A stretch of 64,000 nt of DNA. Source: UBA4742 sp037138595. GTDB lineage: Bacteria; Actinomycetota; Acidimicrobiia; Acidimicrobiales; Acidimicrobilacustridaceae. Below, piece by piece: positions 49,244 to 58,381 of the stretch (positions are counted from its first letter, which is position 1; each line of letters starts with the position of its first letter). Below the pieces are notes generated by a model, which did no database searches, was not told where the DNA came from, and saw only the letters and a program-made list of their open reading frames with translations. The DNA lies in contig JBAXIB010000007.1 of the NCBI GenBank assembly GCA_037138595.1, positions 1 through 64,000 of the forward strand, in the 5' to 3' direction. The position numbers were made by a program, and so were the translations under genes.

Positions 49244-50050
49244 ATGAACACCGTGTTACTCGCCATTGATGCTGGAAATACCGACACCGTCGTTGGATTA
49301 TTCGACCTCGACGGCCAAGCGATTGCCGATGATCGCCGTCCTGAAGACGGCCTCATCGTCCACTGGCGCATTGCGACTGAAGCTCGGCGTACTGCCGATG
49401 AGACCGCAGTTTTGCTTCAGGGCTTTCTCGCGTTACGTGGGTTCACGCTCGATGACGTCGATGGGATGGCGGTGTCGTCGGGAGTCCCGCAGGTAAAAGA
49501 ATCGCTTCGCCAGTTGGCCGACCGATATCTCAACTTCGATCCGGTCATGATCGAACCTGGGGTGCGAACGGGAATCGCAATCCTCTCGGAAAATCCGAAA
49601 GAGGTCGGTGCCGATCGCATCGCAAACGCGGTCGCAGCCTTCGACCTTTACGGCGGACCAACGATCGTTGCCGATTTCGGTACCGCCACTACCTGTGACG
49701 CGGTGTCGGCCAAAGGCGAGTACCTCGGCGGAGCCATCGCCCCGGGAATTGGCATCAGCATGGATGCGTTAGTGGGACGAGCGTCAGCGTTAGGGGCGGT
49801 CGAACTGGTTGAACCTCGAAGCGTGCTGGGCAAGACCACCACCGAATGCATCCAATCCGGAGCGATCTACGGTTTTACTGCGCAAGTCGATGGACTGTGT
49901 GAGCGCATTCAGGCCGAACTTGGTCCGTGCACCATTGTTTCTACCGGCGGTTTAGCAGAGCTCATCACGCCGCTGTCGAAATATATTCAGCACTCCGAAC
50001 CATGGCTCACCTTGCATGGCCTTCGATTGGTCTATGAAAAAAATGTGTGA
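49244..50050 (+). CDS. coaX: pantothenate kinase, type III
   Basis: 268 residues from the ATG at 49244 after AATGGAG. First step of CoA synthesis from pantothenate. The ASKHA-fold phosphate loop DAGNTDTVVGLFD and GADRIANAVAAFDLYGGPTIVADFGTATTCD (catalytic Asp) are plain, followed by LGGAIAPGIGISMDAL and SGAIYGFTAQVDGL. It complements the pantothenate genes panC and DUF2520 upstream. Confidence 0.95.
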   Translation: MNTVLLAIDAGNTDTVVGLFDLDGQAIADDRRPEDGLIVHWRIATEARRTADETAVLLQGFLALRGFTLDDVDGMAVSSGVPQVKESLRQLADRYLNFDPVMIEPGVRTGIAILSENPKEVGADRIANAVAAFDLYGGPTIVADFGTATTCDAVSAKGEYLGGAIAPGIGISMDALVGRASALGAVELVEPRSVLGKTTTECIQSGAIYGFTAQVDGLCERIQAELGPCTIVSTGGLAELITPLSKYIQHSEPWLTLHGLRLVYEKNV

Positions 50051-50113
50051 AATGGACCGTTCGCGAACTCATCGCCTCGTGGTAAGTGCCGCTGCAACGT
50101 GAGCTTTACCCGC

Positions 50114-50119
50114 TACCGT
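50114..50119 (+). promoter_or_regulatory. -10 element of a leaderless promoter for the epimerase gene
   Basis: TACCGT, 8 bases, then ATG at 50128. An identical hexamer and spacing occur at 51851. Confidence 0.5.
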
Positions 50120-50127
50120 CAGTGGCG

Positions 50128-51093
50128 ATGAGGGTCTTAATTACAGGCATGGGCGGCGAATTGGGAACTCGCCTCGCAAACCTGCTCGATGATGATCGAG
50201 CAGTTGAGGCAGTTATGGGTCTTGATATCGATCCGCCGCGCCGGAGGCATAACGCGCAATTCCATCGGGTCGATCCTCGCGACCGCGATAAGACCACCCA
50301 ACTTATTGCGCAATTCAAGCCAACTGCGCTCGTGCATCTCGGAGTGTACGAACCGAATGCGCGATCGACCCCCAAGTCATCGGTCGAACGCACCGCGGCC
50401 GGAACGTTGACTGCGGTGCGGGCTTCTGTGGATGCCGGCCACCTTGACCGCATCATCGTGCGTTCAGGGATTGAAATTTACGGCCGACGTCGCGGCGGGC
50501 CGGTTCGTCCCGACGAATCGGTTCGACCTGACCCAACTGCGCCGTTTGGTCATCAACTTGCACACGTTGAGAGCGTCTGTGTCGACGGCGGCCTTCACGC
50601 TGCGGCTCCGGTGACTTGCATTCGGTTCGCTCCGATCGTGGGACCGTCGATGGCGAGCCCTTTCGGTCGTTACTTGCGCCTTCCGGCAGTGCCTTACCGA
50701 GCGTTGGGCGACCCGCCATTTTCTTTATTGCACCAAAACGATGCGGTGTCCGCGCTAGTCGCGGCGCTTCGAAATCCGATCGATGGCCCGGTCAACGTTG
50801 TTGGTTCCGGTGCCATGACAACCTCTCAAGCGGCGCGAATCGGTGGTCGAATCCCGATTCCGGTCATCGCCCCGAGTTGGCCAGCGGCGCGGGTATTGAG
50901 CGAGTTGGCTGGATCTCCGATCCCCGATCATGTGCACGAATTGCTAACGAGAGGCCGAGTGGCCGACGGAACTCGAGTGGAAGAACTGCTTGGTTTACGG
51001 CCCGAGCGCACCACTCCGGAAATCGTCGAGGAGCTCTACGCATGGTCCGAAGTCGTGCGAGTGGTACCAGGCGCGATCGGTCAAGCGGCATGA
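50128..51093 (+). CDS. NAD-dependent epimerase/dehydratase (extended SDR)
   Basis: 321 residues from the ATG at 50128, chosen because it opens the Rossmann fold (MRVLITGMGGELGTRLANLL) and lies 8 bases after a -10 box. VMGLDIDPP is the NAD-binding acidic strand. The SDR Tyr/Lys pair is not in classic form: the region reads IIVRSGIEIYGRRRGGPVRP. A final helix, EELLGLRPERTTPEIVEELYAW, is usual for the family. It is translationally coupled (ATGA) to the acyltransferase-like gene. The sugar or lipid substrate is not known. Confidence 0.82.
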   Translation: MRVLITGMGGELGTRLANLLDDDRAVEAVMGLDIDPPRRRHNAQFHRVDPRDRDKTTQLIAQFKPTALVHLGVYEPNARSTPKSSVERTAAGTLTAVRASVDAGHLDRIIVRSGIEIYGRRRGGPVRPDESVRPDPTAPFGHQLAHVESVCVDGGLHAAAPVTCIRFAPIVGPSMASPFGRYLRLPAVPYRALGDPPFSLLHQNDAVSALVAALRNPIDGPVNVVGSGAMTTSQAARIGGRIPIPVIAPSWPAARVLSELAGSPIPDHVHELLTRGRVADGTRVEELLGLRPERTTPEIVEELYAWSEVVRVVPGAIGQAA

Positions 51094-51758
51094 CGCTTGT
51101 CGATGAAGCACTCATCGCCCTTGACCCAGACTTCGAACGCAATGACTTACCCGCGATTATTGGTCGCAGAATCTCGGGACGGTTCACGATCGACGAGTGG
51201 GGTCTTGATCGCGACTTAGTTGCGGCTAGTCAACCGCTGGTTCAGCTTCGTTGGGGGCTGCACATCGATGGAGCAGAGTTCCTGCCGGAACTTGGAGCCG
51301 CGCTGGTGATCCATACCCGGCGGTTGGGTATTTCTGAGCCAGCCGTGCTCGCGGCGAGTGTGCAACAGGTGACGGGCCGGCCGCTTCGAACGACCGGTTG
51401 TGGAGCATCATTGCCTGGTCCGCTCGGTCCCCTCGCTCGGCGACTCGGAGCGGTTCCCAGCGGAACTGCCGACCTCCGAAGCTTGTTGCGCGCCGGCGAG
51501 TTGGTATCGGTTCCTTTGGACCGCGAACTACGGCATCCGTATCACGCCGGACCGGTACCGGTCACCCCGATTGCCGTCGCTCTTGCCGCCGGTGTGCCGA
51601 TTATTCCGGTCGCGGTTGCCGGCCTTGAGTTTGCGCGGTGGTGGACGATTCGAATTGGACGGCCGATTGTGACGCGCCGCAAAGTCGATGCCGATCCAGC
51701 GGAACTTGCCGATGCTGTGCGTCAACGCCTGCAACGGCTGCTGAATGTGGATCGCTAA
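51090..51758 (+). CDS. PlsC-like lysophospholipid acyltransferase, diverged
   Basis: 222 residues from the ATG at 51090 (ATGA overlap). The region LRWGLHIDGAEFLPELGAALVIHTRRLG matches the start of the PlsC/LPLAT fold, and AAGVPIIPVAVAGLEFARWWTIRIGRPI its fourth block. But the NHx4D catalytic motif is replaced by IHTRRLGISEP, so it lacks the Asp at the usual distance, and the PEG(T) block is not evident. It may be a degenerate or non-catalytic member, or an acyltransferase that works differently. Pairing with an epimerase suggests a lipid-linked pathway. Confidence 0.65.
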   Translation: MTLVDEALIALDPDFERNDLPAIIGRRISGRFTIDEWGLDRDLVAASQPLVQLRWGLHIDGAEFLPELGAALVIHTRRLGISEPAVLAASVQQVTGRPLRTTGCGASLPGPLGPLARRLGAVPSGTADLRSLLRAGELVSVPLDRELRHPYHAGPVPVTPIAVALAAGVPIIPVAVAGLEFARWWTIRIGRPIVTRRKVDADPAELADAVRQRLQRLLNVDR

Positions 51759-51850
51759 GATCGGACTTCACCCGCTGGCCACGCTGCCGAAGGTGGACCG
51801 CTGATCACAAGTGCGGGTTCTGGGTCGACATGTTCTCTCGGTGCTCCCGC

Positions 51851-51856
51851 TACCGT
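51851..51856 (+). promoter_or_regulatory. -10 element of a leaderless promoter for the hydrolase gene
   Basis: TACCGT, 8 bases, then ATG at 51865. Confidence 0.5.
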
Positions 51857-51864
51857 GGCAGTTC

Positions 51865-52692
51865 ATGGCATTCGCTCAAGCGTCTGACGGAACCCGATTG
51901 CACTATGAAGTGTTCGGATCACCTCGCGGCGAGCCGTTGTTGTTGATCCAGGGCCTCGGCGCCGATAGTCGGGGATGGTTGCGACAGCGCCGAGCCTTGG
52001 GAAGTCGCTATCGATGCATCGTGTTCGACAATCGGGGAGCGGGACGATCAGACCATCCGCCGGCGCCATATGACCTTGAGGTGATGGCGGCTGATGGCAT
52101 CGCGGTTTTGGATGCCGTCGGCGTCGAAAAGGCACATGTGCTCGGCGCGTCGATGGGTGGCATTTTCGCTCAGATCATCGCGGTGCGTTACCCCGAACGA
52201 GTGAAGTCACTTGTTTTGGCGTGCACTGCGTGTCGCCATCACACGTGGCGACGCGAACTACTTGAAGAGTGGGCGATGACGGCGGAATTGCAGGGGATGG
52301 GAATGTTCGCAAAGCAAGCGGTTCGTTGGCTTATTGGGCCGCGTTCGCTGCGGCGATTTTGGCCCGCGGTGGGCTTAGTCGGTCCGATGGCCATGACGGG
52401 ATCTCCCGAAGCGTTCGTGGCGCAAGTCCGGGCGATTTTGGCCATGGACGACGCGCTTCGAGCCGAATTGTGCGCGATCTCGGTTCCAACGTTGGTGCTA
52501 GTCGGAAGCCAAGACATTCTTACGCCAATGGGCGATGCCGAAGAGTTGGCCGACGAAATCCCGGGGGCCGAACTCGTGGTCATTCGTGGCGCGGCTCATG
52601 GCTTCATGCTTGAACATGGGGCGACCTTTAATCGCACCGTCCTGGATTTCCTTGACCGGACCCGGGTGGAGACCCTGCAAACTGCGACGTAA
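51865..52692 (+). CDS. alpha/beta-hydrolase
   Basis: 275 residues from the ATG at 51865. The catalytic triad can be picked out: Ser in LGASMGGIFAQ, Asp in VLVGSQDILTP, His in RGAAHGFMLEH. The oxyanion region is LLLIQGLGADSRGW and the fold opens DGTRLHYEVFG. Members include esterases and haloperoxidase-like enzymes; the substrate is not clear. It converges on the polyprenyl synthase gene with 20 bases between stops. Confidence 0.9.
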   Translation: MAFAQASDGTRLHYEVFGSPRGEPLLLIQGLGADSRGWLRQRRALGSRYRCIVFDNRGAGRSDHPPAPYDLEVMAADGIAVLDAVGVEKAHVLGASMGGIFAQIIAVRYPERVKSLVLACTACRHHTWRRELLEEWAMTAELQGMGMFAKQAVRWLIGPRSLRRFWPAVGLVGPMAMTGSPEAFVAQVRAILAMDDALRAELCAISVPTLVLVGSQDILTPMGDAEELADEIPGAELVVIRGAAHGFMLEHGATFNRTVLDFLDRTRVETLQTAT

Positions 52693-52712
52693 CCAATTGT
52701 GAGTTGTGGCGC

Positions 52713-53714
52713 TCAGCGCTGAGCCGCAGCACGAACGGCGGCAAGGAGATGGTCCGACGCGGCAACGAGTGCCGCGCCTGCCTCGGTGTCGGCGATCTCC
52801 GTGAGCGTTGATGCTGCTTCGTCAGCGTAAAACTTGGCGGTATCTAGCGCGGAATCGACGTGCTCGCTTTCGCGAACGATTGCTCGCGCTTCGGCAAGTT
52901 GTGCATCGTCGAGTGGTTGACCCAGAAGTTCGGCGAGTCGATCACCCGATGCCGTCGCGCTGGCAATGACTCGAATGACCGGCAAGGTGTAAACACCTTC
53001 GACGAGATCGTGTCCCGAAGGTTTGCCCAACTCTTCGTCAGTGGCGACGACGTCGAGAATGTCATCCACGATCTGAAATGCCATGCCGTAATTACGTCCA
53101 AATTCGGTGAGTTGTTCGATCACCGGCCGCTCGAGGCCTCCGACGATTCCGCCGATGCGCGACGCGGTGGCCAGCAAAGCGGCCGTCTTGCCGTCGATCG
53201 ATGCGAGGTATGCAGCTTCGGTCCGAGTGGGGTCGAATGTGTATTGGAGTTCAAGCACCTGGCCTTCGCACAGCCGAGCGATGGTCGCGGCGAGCAAGCC
53301 CGCGACTTCGGTGCCGAGCGACGCGGCAATTTCGGATGCGCGAGCTAAGAGGTAATCGCCGGCCAGGATGGCTTTGAGGTTGCCCCAGCGGGCATTGACG
53401 CTTTCGACCGTTCGACGAGTTATCGCATCGTCCATGACGTCGTCGTGGTAGAGCGATCCCAGGTGCACCAGTTCAACTGAGACGGCCCCGCTTATGACTT
53501 CAGCAGTAGCTGGCACCATCGTTGGGCTGAGGCACGCGGCTGCGGTGACCGTGAATGCCGGTCGAACCCGTTTGCCTCCGGCTTGGATCAAATGGCTTGC
53601 GACCTCAGTCAGAAATGGGTTCTCGGCCTGAACGGATCGGCGGAGCAATGTTTCGACCTCGCCGAGGTCGCTGATGAGAGTCGGGAGTTGGAGCAGTGGG
53701 TTGGGGTCTGCCAC
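52713..53714 (-). CDS. trans-polyprenyl diphosphate synthase
   Basis: 333 residues. Condenses isopentenyl units into a long isoprenoid. First Asp-rich motif in LVHLGSLYHDDVMDD, second in FQIVDDILDVVATDEELGKPSGHD; also QAGGKRVRPAF and the FARM-type region AVSVELVHLG. Size and residues near the first motif fit a medium- to long-chain (menaquinone side-chain) enzyme, but product length is not decided by sequence alone. The opposite-strand hydrolase lies 20 bases away. Confidence 0.92.
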   Translation of the reverse strand: MADPNPLLQLPTLISDLGEVETLLRRSVQAENPFLTEVASHLIQAGGKRVRPAFTVTAAACLSPTMVPATAEVISGAVSVELVHLGSLYHDDVMDDAITRRTVESVNARWGNLKAILAGDYLLARASEIAASLGTEVAGLLAATIARLCEGQVLELQYTFDPTRTEAAYLASIDGKTAALLATASRIGGIVGGLERPVIEQLTEFGRNYGMAFQIVDDILDVVATDEELGKPSGHDLVEGVYTLPVIRVIASATASGDRLAELLGQPLDDAQLAEARAIVRESEHVDSALDTAKFYADEAASTLTEIADTEAGAALVAASDHLLAAVRAAAQR

Positions 53715-53859
53715 GTCAGGACGCTACCCGCCAGACCGGGTAGGACCCCAACTCGGTGGCGGTTCTCAGACGAATTGAGATGTTGGATGCGCCGCCGTGT
53801 GTTCTCGAAAGAGGTTGCTACACTCCAAAGACGATCCCCCGCCTTTGGGAGGCAGTTTC

Positions 53860-56373
53860 TTGTTTGAACGATTTACAGACCGAGCTCGTCGAGTCGTGGT
53901 GCTGGCCCAAGAAGAAGCGCGGCTGCTCAACCACAATTACATCGGCACCGAACACATTCTTCTTGGTTTGATCCATGAGGGTGAGGGCGTTGCCGCGAAA
54001 GCGCTTGAGTCATTGGGGATTTCACTCGAGGCCGTGCGCAGCCAGGTCGAAGAAATTATTGGTCAAGGTGGTTCGTCACCTTCTGGCCACATTCCCTTCA
54101 CCCCGCGAGCCAAGAAGGTCCTCGAGTTGTCGTTGCGCGAAGCGCTGCAGCTTGGGCACAACTACATCGGGACTGAACACATTTTGTTGGGCCTCATCCG
54201 TGAGGGTGAAGGCGTGGCGGCGCAGGTGCTGGTCAAACTTGGCGCAGATCTGAGTCGAGTCCGTCAGCAAGTGATTCAGTTGCTGTCTGGCTATTCCGGT
54301 CCCGGTGGCCAAGAAAAAGCGGGGGCAACTGCTGGTGGATCGGGCGAACAAACGCCGTCGGGTTCAGCGGTTCTCGATCAGTTCGGTCGCAATTTGACCC
54401 AACTCGCGCGCGACAAAAAGCTTGATCCGGTGATTGGTCGCGAACGCGAAACCGAACGGGTGATGCAGGTGTTAAGTCGCCGCACCAAAAACAATCCAGT
54501 TCTCATCGGTGAGCCTGGTGTCGGCAAGACCGCGATTGTTGAGGGCTTGGCCCAGGCAATTGCCGCCGACAATGTGCCTGAGACGCTTACGGGCAAGCAG
54601 CTCTACACACTTGATCTCGGTTCGTTGGTGGCGGGAAGTCGTTATCGAGGCGATTTCGAAGAGCGTCTCAAAAAGGTGCTCAAGGAAATCAAGACTCGCG
54701 GCGACATCATCTTGTTCATCGACGAACTGCACACCTTGGTCGGAGCCGGTGCGGCTGAAGGCGCGATCGATGCTGCCAGCATTCTCAAGCCGATGCTTGC
54801 TCGGGGTGAATTGCAAACGATCGGCGCCACCACGCTTGACGAGTACCGCAAGCACCTCGAGAAAGACGCGGCGTTGGAACGCCGATTCCAGCCGATCAAG
54901 GTCGAAGAGCCGTCGGTTGCGCACACCATCGAAATCCTCAAGGGACTTCGTGATCGTTATGAGTCCCATCATCGAGTCACCATCACTGATCAAGCGCTCG
55001 TAGCTGCGGCCAACCTGGCTGATCGCTATATCTCTGATCGTCACTTGCCGGACAAGGCGATCGACCTTATTGATGAGGCGGGTTCACGTCTGCGTATCAA
55101 GCGCATGGAAGCGCCGCCGGATTACAAAGAACTCGAGAACCAAATCGCGCAGGTCGTTCAGGAGAAAAAAGACGCCGTCGAAGGCCAGCACTTCGAAGAA
55201 GCTGGCAAACTTCGCGACCGCGAAAAAGAACTCTTGGCCGAAAAAGAGACGAAAGAACGCGAGATCAAGGACTCCGGTATCGACCTGTTTGACGAGGTCG
55301 ACGAAGAAGCCATTGCCGAAGTTCTGTCGATTTGGACGGGTATTCCCGTCTACAAGTTGACTGAAGAAGAGACCGCGAAGCTGCTCCGCATGGAAGACGA
55401 GCTTCACAAGCGAGTGATCGGTCAGGAAGATGCGGTCAAGGCCGTGAGTCAGGCGATTCGCCGCACTCGTGCCGGGTTGAAGGATCCGAAGCGCCCGAGC
55501 GGTTCGTTTATTTTTCTCGGCCCATCCGGCGTCGGAAAGACCGAATTGGCCAAAACGTTGGCTGAGTTCTTGTTCGGTGATGAAGAGTCGTTGATTCAAC
55601 TCGACATGTCTGAATACATGGAAAAGCACACAGTGAGCCGACTCGTTGGTTCGCCTCCTGGATATGTCGGTTACGAAGAAGGCGGCCAGCTCACTGAAGC
55701 GGTTCGGCGCAAGCCATTTTCGGTCGTGTTGTTCGATGAGATCGAAAAAGCCCATCCGGACGTTTTCAACACGCTCCTTCAGATTCTCGAAGAGGGGCGC
55801 CTTACCGACAGTCAGGGCCGCTCGGTTGATTTCCGAAACACGGTGCTGATCATGACGTCGAACTTAGGAACCCAAGATTTGCGCAAGGCGAACTTGGGCT
55901 TTTCGAAGGCGGACGAAGCCATCAGCTATGAACGGATGAAGGCCAAGGTCAACGACGCGCTGAAGCAGCACTTCCGCCCTGAGTTCTTGAACCGTATCGA
56001 CGACACGATCGTGTTCCATGAACTCAGCAAGGGTGAAGTGACCGAGATTGTCGACCTCATGATCCGCCGGGTGACCGTGCAACTCGAAGGTCAAGGTCTT
56101 GGCCTTGAGCTCACCCCGGCCGCCAAAACCCTGCTCGCTGATCGTGGCTACGACCCGACACTCGGTGCTCGACCATTGCGGCGCGCAATCCAACGAATGG
56201 TGGAAGATTCTCTCTCAGAGCGCCTGTTGTGGAAGGAATTCCGAGCGGGCGAGACGATTATCGTGGATGCTGAGCCTGACGTTGCGACCGGCGAACTCGA
56301 AATCACCTTCCGGGCAGTCGAAGGTTTGCAAACTCCGCCGCTCGAACTTGTGGAGACTGCTCCGCCCGACTGA
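53860..56373 (+). CDS. clpC: ClpC-type AAA+ chaperone/protease ATPase
   Basis: 837 residues from the TTG at 53860, which follows GGGAGG at 6 bases and gives the family start LFERFTDRARRVVVLAQEEA. Two Clp N repeats (each with NYIGTEHILLGLI) precede AAA-1 (Walker A GEPGVGKT, Walker B ILFIDELHTLVGAG), a middle UVR-type coiled region (VVQEKKDAVEGQHFEEAGKLRDREK) and AAA-2 (GPSGVGKT, VVLFDEIEKAHPDVFN). It unfolds proteins for ClpP. A TACACT at 53819-53824 is a likely -10 box. It is separate from any clpP gene here. Confidence 0.97.
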   Translation: MFERFTDRARRVVVLAQEEARLLNHNYIGTEHILLGLIHEGEGVAAKALESLGISLEAVRSQVEEIIGQGGSSPSGHIPFTPRAKKVLELSLREALQLGHNYIGTEHILLGLIREGEGVAAQVLVKLGADLSRVRQQVIQLLSGYSGPGGQEKAGATAGGSGEQTPSGSAVLDQFGRNLTQLARDKKLDPVIGRERETERVMQVLSRRTKNNPVLIGEPGVGKTAIVEGLAQAIAADNVPETLTGKQLYTLDLGSLVAGSRYRGDFEERLKKVLKEIKTRGDIILFIDELHTLVGAGAAEGAIDAASILKPMLARGELQTIGATTLDEYRKHLEKDAALERRFQPIKVEEPSVAHTIEILKGLRDRYESHHRVTITDQALVAAANLADRYISDRHLPDKAIDLIDEAGSRLRIKRMEAPPDYKELENQIAQVVQEKKDAVEGQHFEEAGKLRDREKELLAEKETKEREIKDSGIDLFDEVDEEAIAEVLSIWTGIPVYKLTEEETAKLLRMEDELHKRVIGQEDAVKAVSQAIRRTRAGLKDPKRPSGSFIFLGPSGVGKTELAKTLAEFLFGDEESLIQLDMSEYMEKHTVSRLVGSPPGYVGYEEGGQLTEAVRRKPFSVVLFDEIEKAHPDVFNTLLQILEEGRLTDSQGRSVDFRNTVLIMTSNLGTQDLRKANLGFSKADEAISYERMKAKVNDALKQHFRPEFLNRIDDTIVFHELSKGEVTEIVDLMIRRVTVQLEGQGLGLELTPAAKTLLADRGYDPTLGARPLRRAIQRMVEDSLSERLLWKEFRAGETIIVDAEPDVATGELEITFRAVEGLQTPPLELVETAPPD

Positions 56374-56392
56374 CCCGGTCGGTTCGCCTAGC

Positions 56393-56845
56393 TCACTGCG
56401 GGTGAACGTCGCCGCCTTCAAGGACTCGACGAAGATTGTCGAGGTACAGCGCCCACTGGAAACTGCAACGGGGCAGCGCGCCGTCTTCGAATTCCCAACC
56501 GCCGTGCCAGAACCGCACCACCGTTCCGCCATGGTTGTCCGGTTCGACGCGAAAGGCGAGTTGTGTGCCCGGCCACTCGGCGGGACCATCAATGCAGGTG
56601 AGGTGGGAAAGGACAGGATGCACAATGCTGTCGACCTGCAGCTTGATGATGACCGCGCCCTGGTCGAAGCCAACCTCAAAAGTTGATCCGTCGGTGAGGG
56701 ACTGATCGTCGGAGTCAGAACCTTGCCCGCCGGTGATGGTGACTTCGCTGCTCCACCAGGTTGCAAGGCCCGCAGCGGTCGCAACTGCGTCGAATACCTG
56801 CTCGGCGGGAGCGGCGATGGTGAGTTCATGGACGATGTCGTGCAT
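56393..56845 (-). CDS. SRPBCC/AHSA1-type small-ligand protein
   Basis: 150 residues. The START/SRPBCC fold is seen in HDIVHELTIAAPAEQVFDAVATAAGLATWW at the start and in GGTVVRFWHGGWEFEDGALPRCSFQWALYLDNLRRVLEGG at the end, as in the AHSA1 (ATPase-activator-like) group. These form a cavity for a small hydrophobic ligand. Function and ligand are not known. It converges on clpC and diverges from radA. Confidence 0.83.
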   Translation of the reverse strand: MHDIVHELTIAAPAEQVFDAVATAAGLATWWSSEVTITGGQGSDSDDQSLTDGSTFEVGFDQGAVIIKLQVDSIVHPVLSHLTCIDGPAEWPGTQLAFRVEPDNHGGTVVRFWHGGWEFEDGALPRCSFQWALYLDNLRRVLEGGDVHPQ

Positions 56846-56879
56846 GGCTCGATTCTAGATCGTGGTCTCACCCGCTGAG

Positions 56880-56885
56880 TAGGGT
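56880..56885 (+). promoter_or_regulatory. -10 element of a leaderless radA promoter
   Basis: TAGGGT, 6 bases, then ATG at 56892. No ribosome binding site is present. Confidence 0.45.
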
Positions 56886-56891
56886 CAGTTG

Positions 56892-58259
56892 ATGCCCAAA
56901 GCTCGGTCGGTATTTCGTTGCAGTGACTGTGGAGCTTCCACCCCGAAGTGGGTAGGCCGCTGCCCGACCTGCGCGGAATGGAACACACTGGTTGAAGAAC
57001 TCGATACGGCGGAGGCCGACGAGCCGCAGTTTTTAGGCACGCGTGATCATGCGGTGCCGATCGCCGACGTCAACGCCGATGAATGGCATCCGAGATCGAC
57101 CGGACTCAGCGAGGTTGACCGCGTCCTGAGCGGTGGTTTAGTTCCAGGCTCAGTCACCCTGGTCGGTGGCGAGCCGGGGATCGGTAAATCGACGTTGTTA
57201 TTACAAGTCGCGTCGGCTGTCGCAGTCGCTGGAGGAACCGCGTTGTATGTCTCGGCCGAGGAATCAAAACAACAAGTTCGGTTGCGAGCCGAGCGACTTG
57301 GCACGCTTGCCCCCCGCTTGTTCTTGGCAAGCGAGACTGCGTTACCGCACCTCATCGCCCACCTCGACGAAGTCAAGCCCGACTTGGTGATTGTCGACTC
57401 AATCCAAACGGTCTATGAACCGGCAATGAGTTCGGCTCCGGGCTCGGTCGCTCAAGTTCGTGAATGCGCGGCTCGGCTCGTACATGAAGCGAAGGCACGC
57501 GGTCTGGCAACAGTCTTAGTTGGTCATGTGACAAAAGATGGTGCCCTCGCTGGTCCGCGCGTGCTTGAACACGTCGTCGACACTGTCTTGTCATTTGAGG
57601 GCGAGCGTCACCACGCACTTCGTTTGCTGCGCGCGTCGAAACATCGTTTCGGTTCGACTGACGAACTCGGTTTATTCGAAATGACCGATGCTGGCCTTGC
57701 CGCCGTTCCCGACGCAAGTGGGTTGTTCCTTGCCGATCGCCGGCCGGGTGTTTCGGGTTCAATCGTGGTGCCGACAATCGAAGGCCACCGACCGTTGCTG
57801 GTTGAGATTCAAGCGTTAGTCATGCAGTCGTCGCTGCCGTCACCTCGGCGGTCGGCACAAGGACTCGACTCCGGTCGCTTGCCGCTGCTGCTAGCGGTAC
57901 TTGACCAGCGAGTCGGACTCTTGCTCGGCAGCGATGATGTCTACGCGCTTGCCGTCGGCGGCGTGAAGGTGAATGAGCCCGGCGTCGATCTTGGCGTTGC
58001 GCTAGCGGTGGCCTCGGCCAAGCTCGATCTACCGATGCCGGTCGGCCTAGTGGCGTGCGGCGAAATCGGATTGGGCGGCGAATTGCGGCAGGTGTCCCAA
58101 GCGCAGCGCAGATTGACCGAGGCAGCGCGACTGGGCTTTACCCACGCCATCGTGCCGCAACTTTCCGGCGAGGCACCAGAAGGGATTCAAGCGCTTCGGG
58201 CCGGCACGTTGGCCGAGGCGCTGGCCCTCGCCGGATTGACCGGCCAACGACCCGCGTAA
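56892..58259 (+). CDS. radA: DNA repair protein RadA (Sms)
   Basis: 455 residues. RadA helps branch migration in recombinational repair. An N-terminal zinc finger is seen in FRCSDCGASTPKWVGRCPTCAEW. RecA-like ATPase: Walker A GEPGIGKSTLLLQVA, Walker B LVIVDSIQTVYEP. The RadA motif appears as KHRFG in RASKHRFGSTDELGLFEM, with His for the usual Asn. The C-terminal Lon-like domain has GGVKVNEPGVDLGVALAVASA. disA, its common actinobacterial neighbour, is not here. Confidence 0.96.
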   Translation: MPKARSVFRCSDCGASTPKWVGRCPTCAEWNTLVEELDTAEADEPQFLGTRDHAVPIADVNADEWHPRSTGLSEVDRVLSGGLVPGSVTLVGGEPGIGKSTLLLQVASAVAVAGGTALYVSAEESKQQVRLRAERLGTLAPRLFLASETALPHLIAHLDEVKPDLVIVDSIQTVYEPAMSSAPGSVAQVRECAARLVHEAKARGLATVLVGHVTKDGALAGPRVLEHVVDTVLSFEGERHHALRLLRASKHRFGSTDELGLFEMTDAGLAAVPDASGLFLADRRPGVSGSIVVPTIEGHRPLLVEIQALVMQSSLPSPRRSAQGLDSGRLPLLLAVLDQRVGLLLGSDDVYALAVGGVKVNEPGVDLGVALAVASAKLDLPMPVGLVACGEIGLGGELRQVSQAQRRLTEAARLGFTHAIVPQLSGEAPEGIQALRAGTLAEALALAGLTGQRPA

Positions 58260-58381
58260 CCGAGCGATTCACCAACGGCTAAGCCTCACGGCTCGCATTA
58301 CACTGCATCAATGGCTTGTCGGCGAAGTGGAACGCTGCTTCATGCACGGGCTGAGTCCAGCAACTCAGATTGGTATACCTG

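Noticed and set aside
50616..51089. 380-residue reading of the acyltransferase frame
   Set aside because: The upstream part is antisense-like Arg/Ser filler within the epimerase; the ATGA start at 51090 fits.
52711..52724. Palindrome GCTCAGCGCTGAGC between hydrolase and polyprenyl synthase stops
   Set aside because: Only a 5-bp stem with a 4-base loop and no T-run, partly inside the coding end; too weak to call a terminator.
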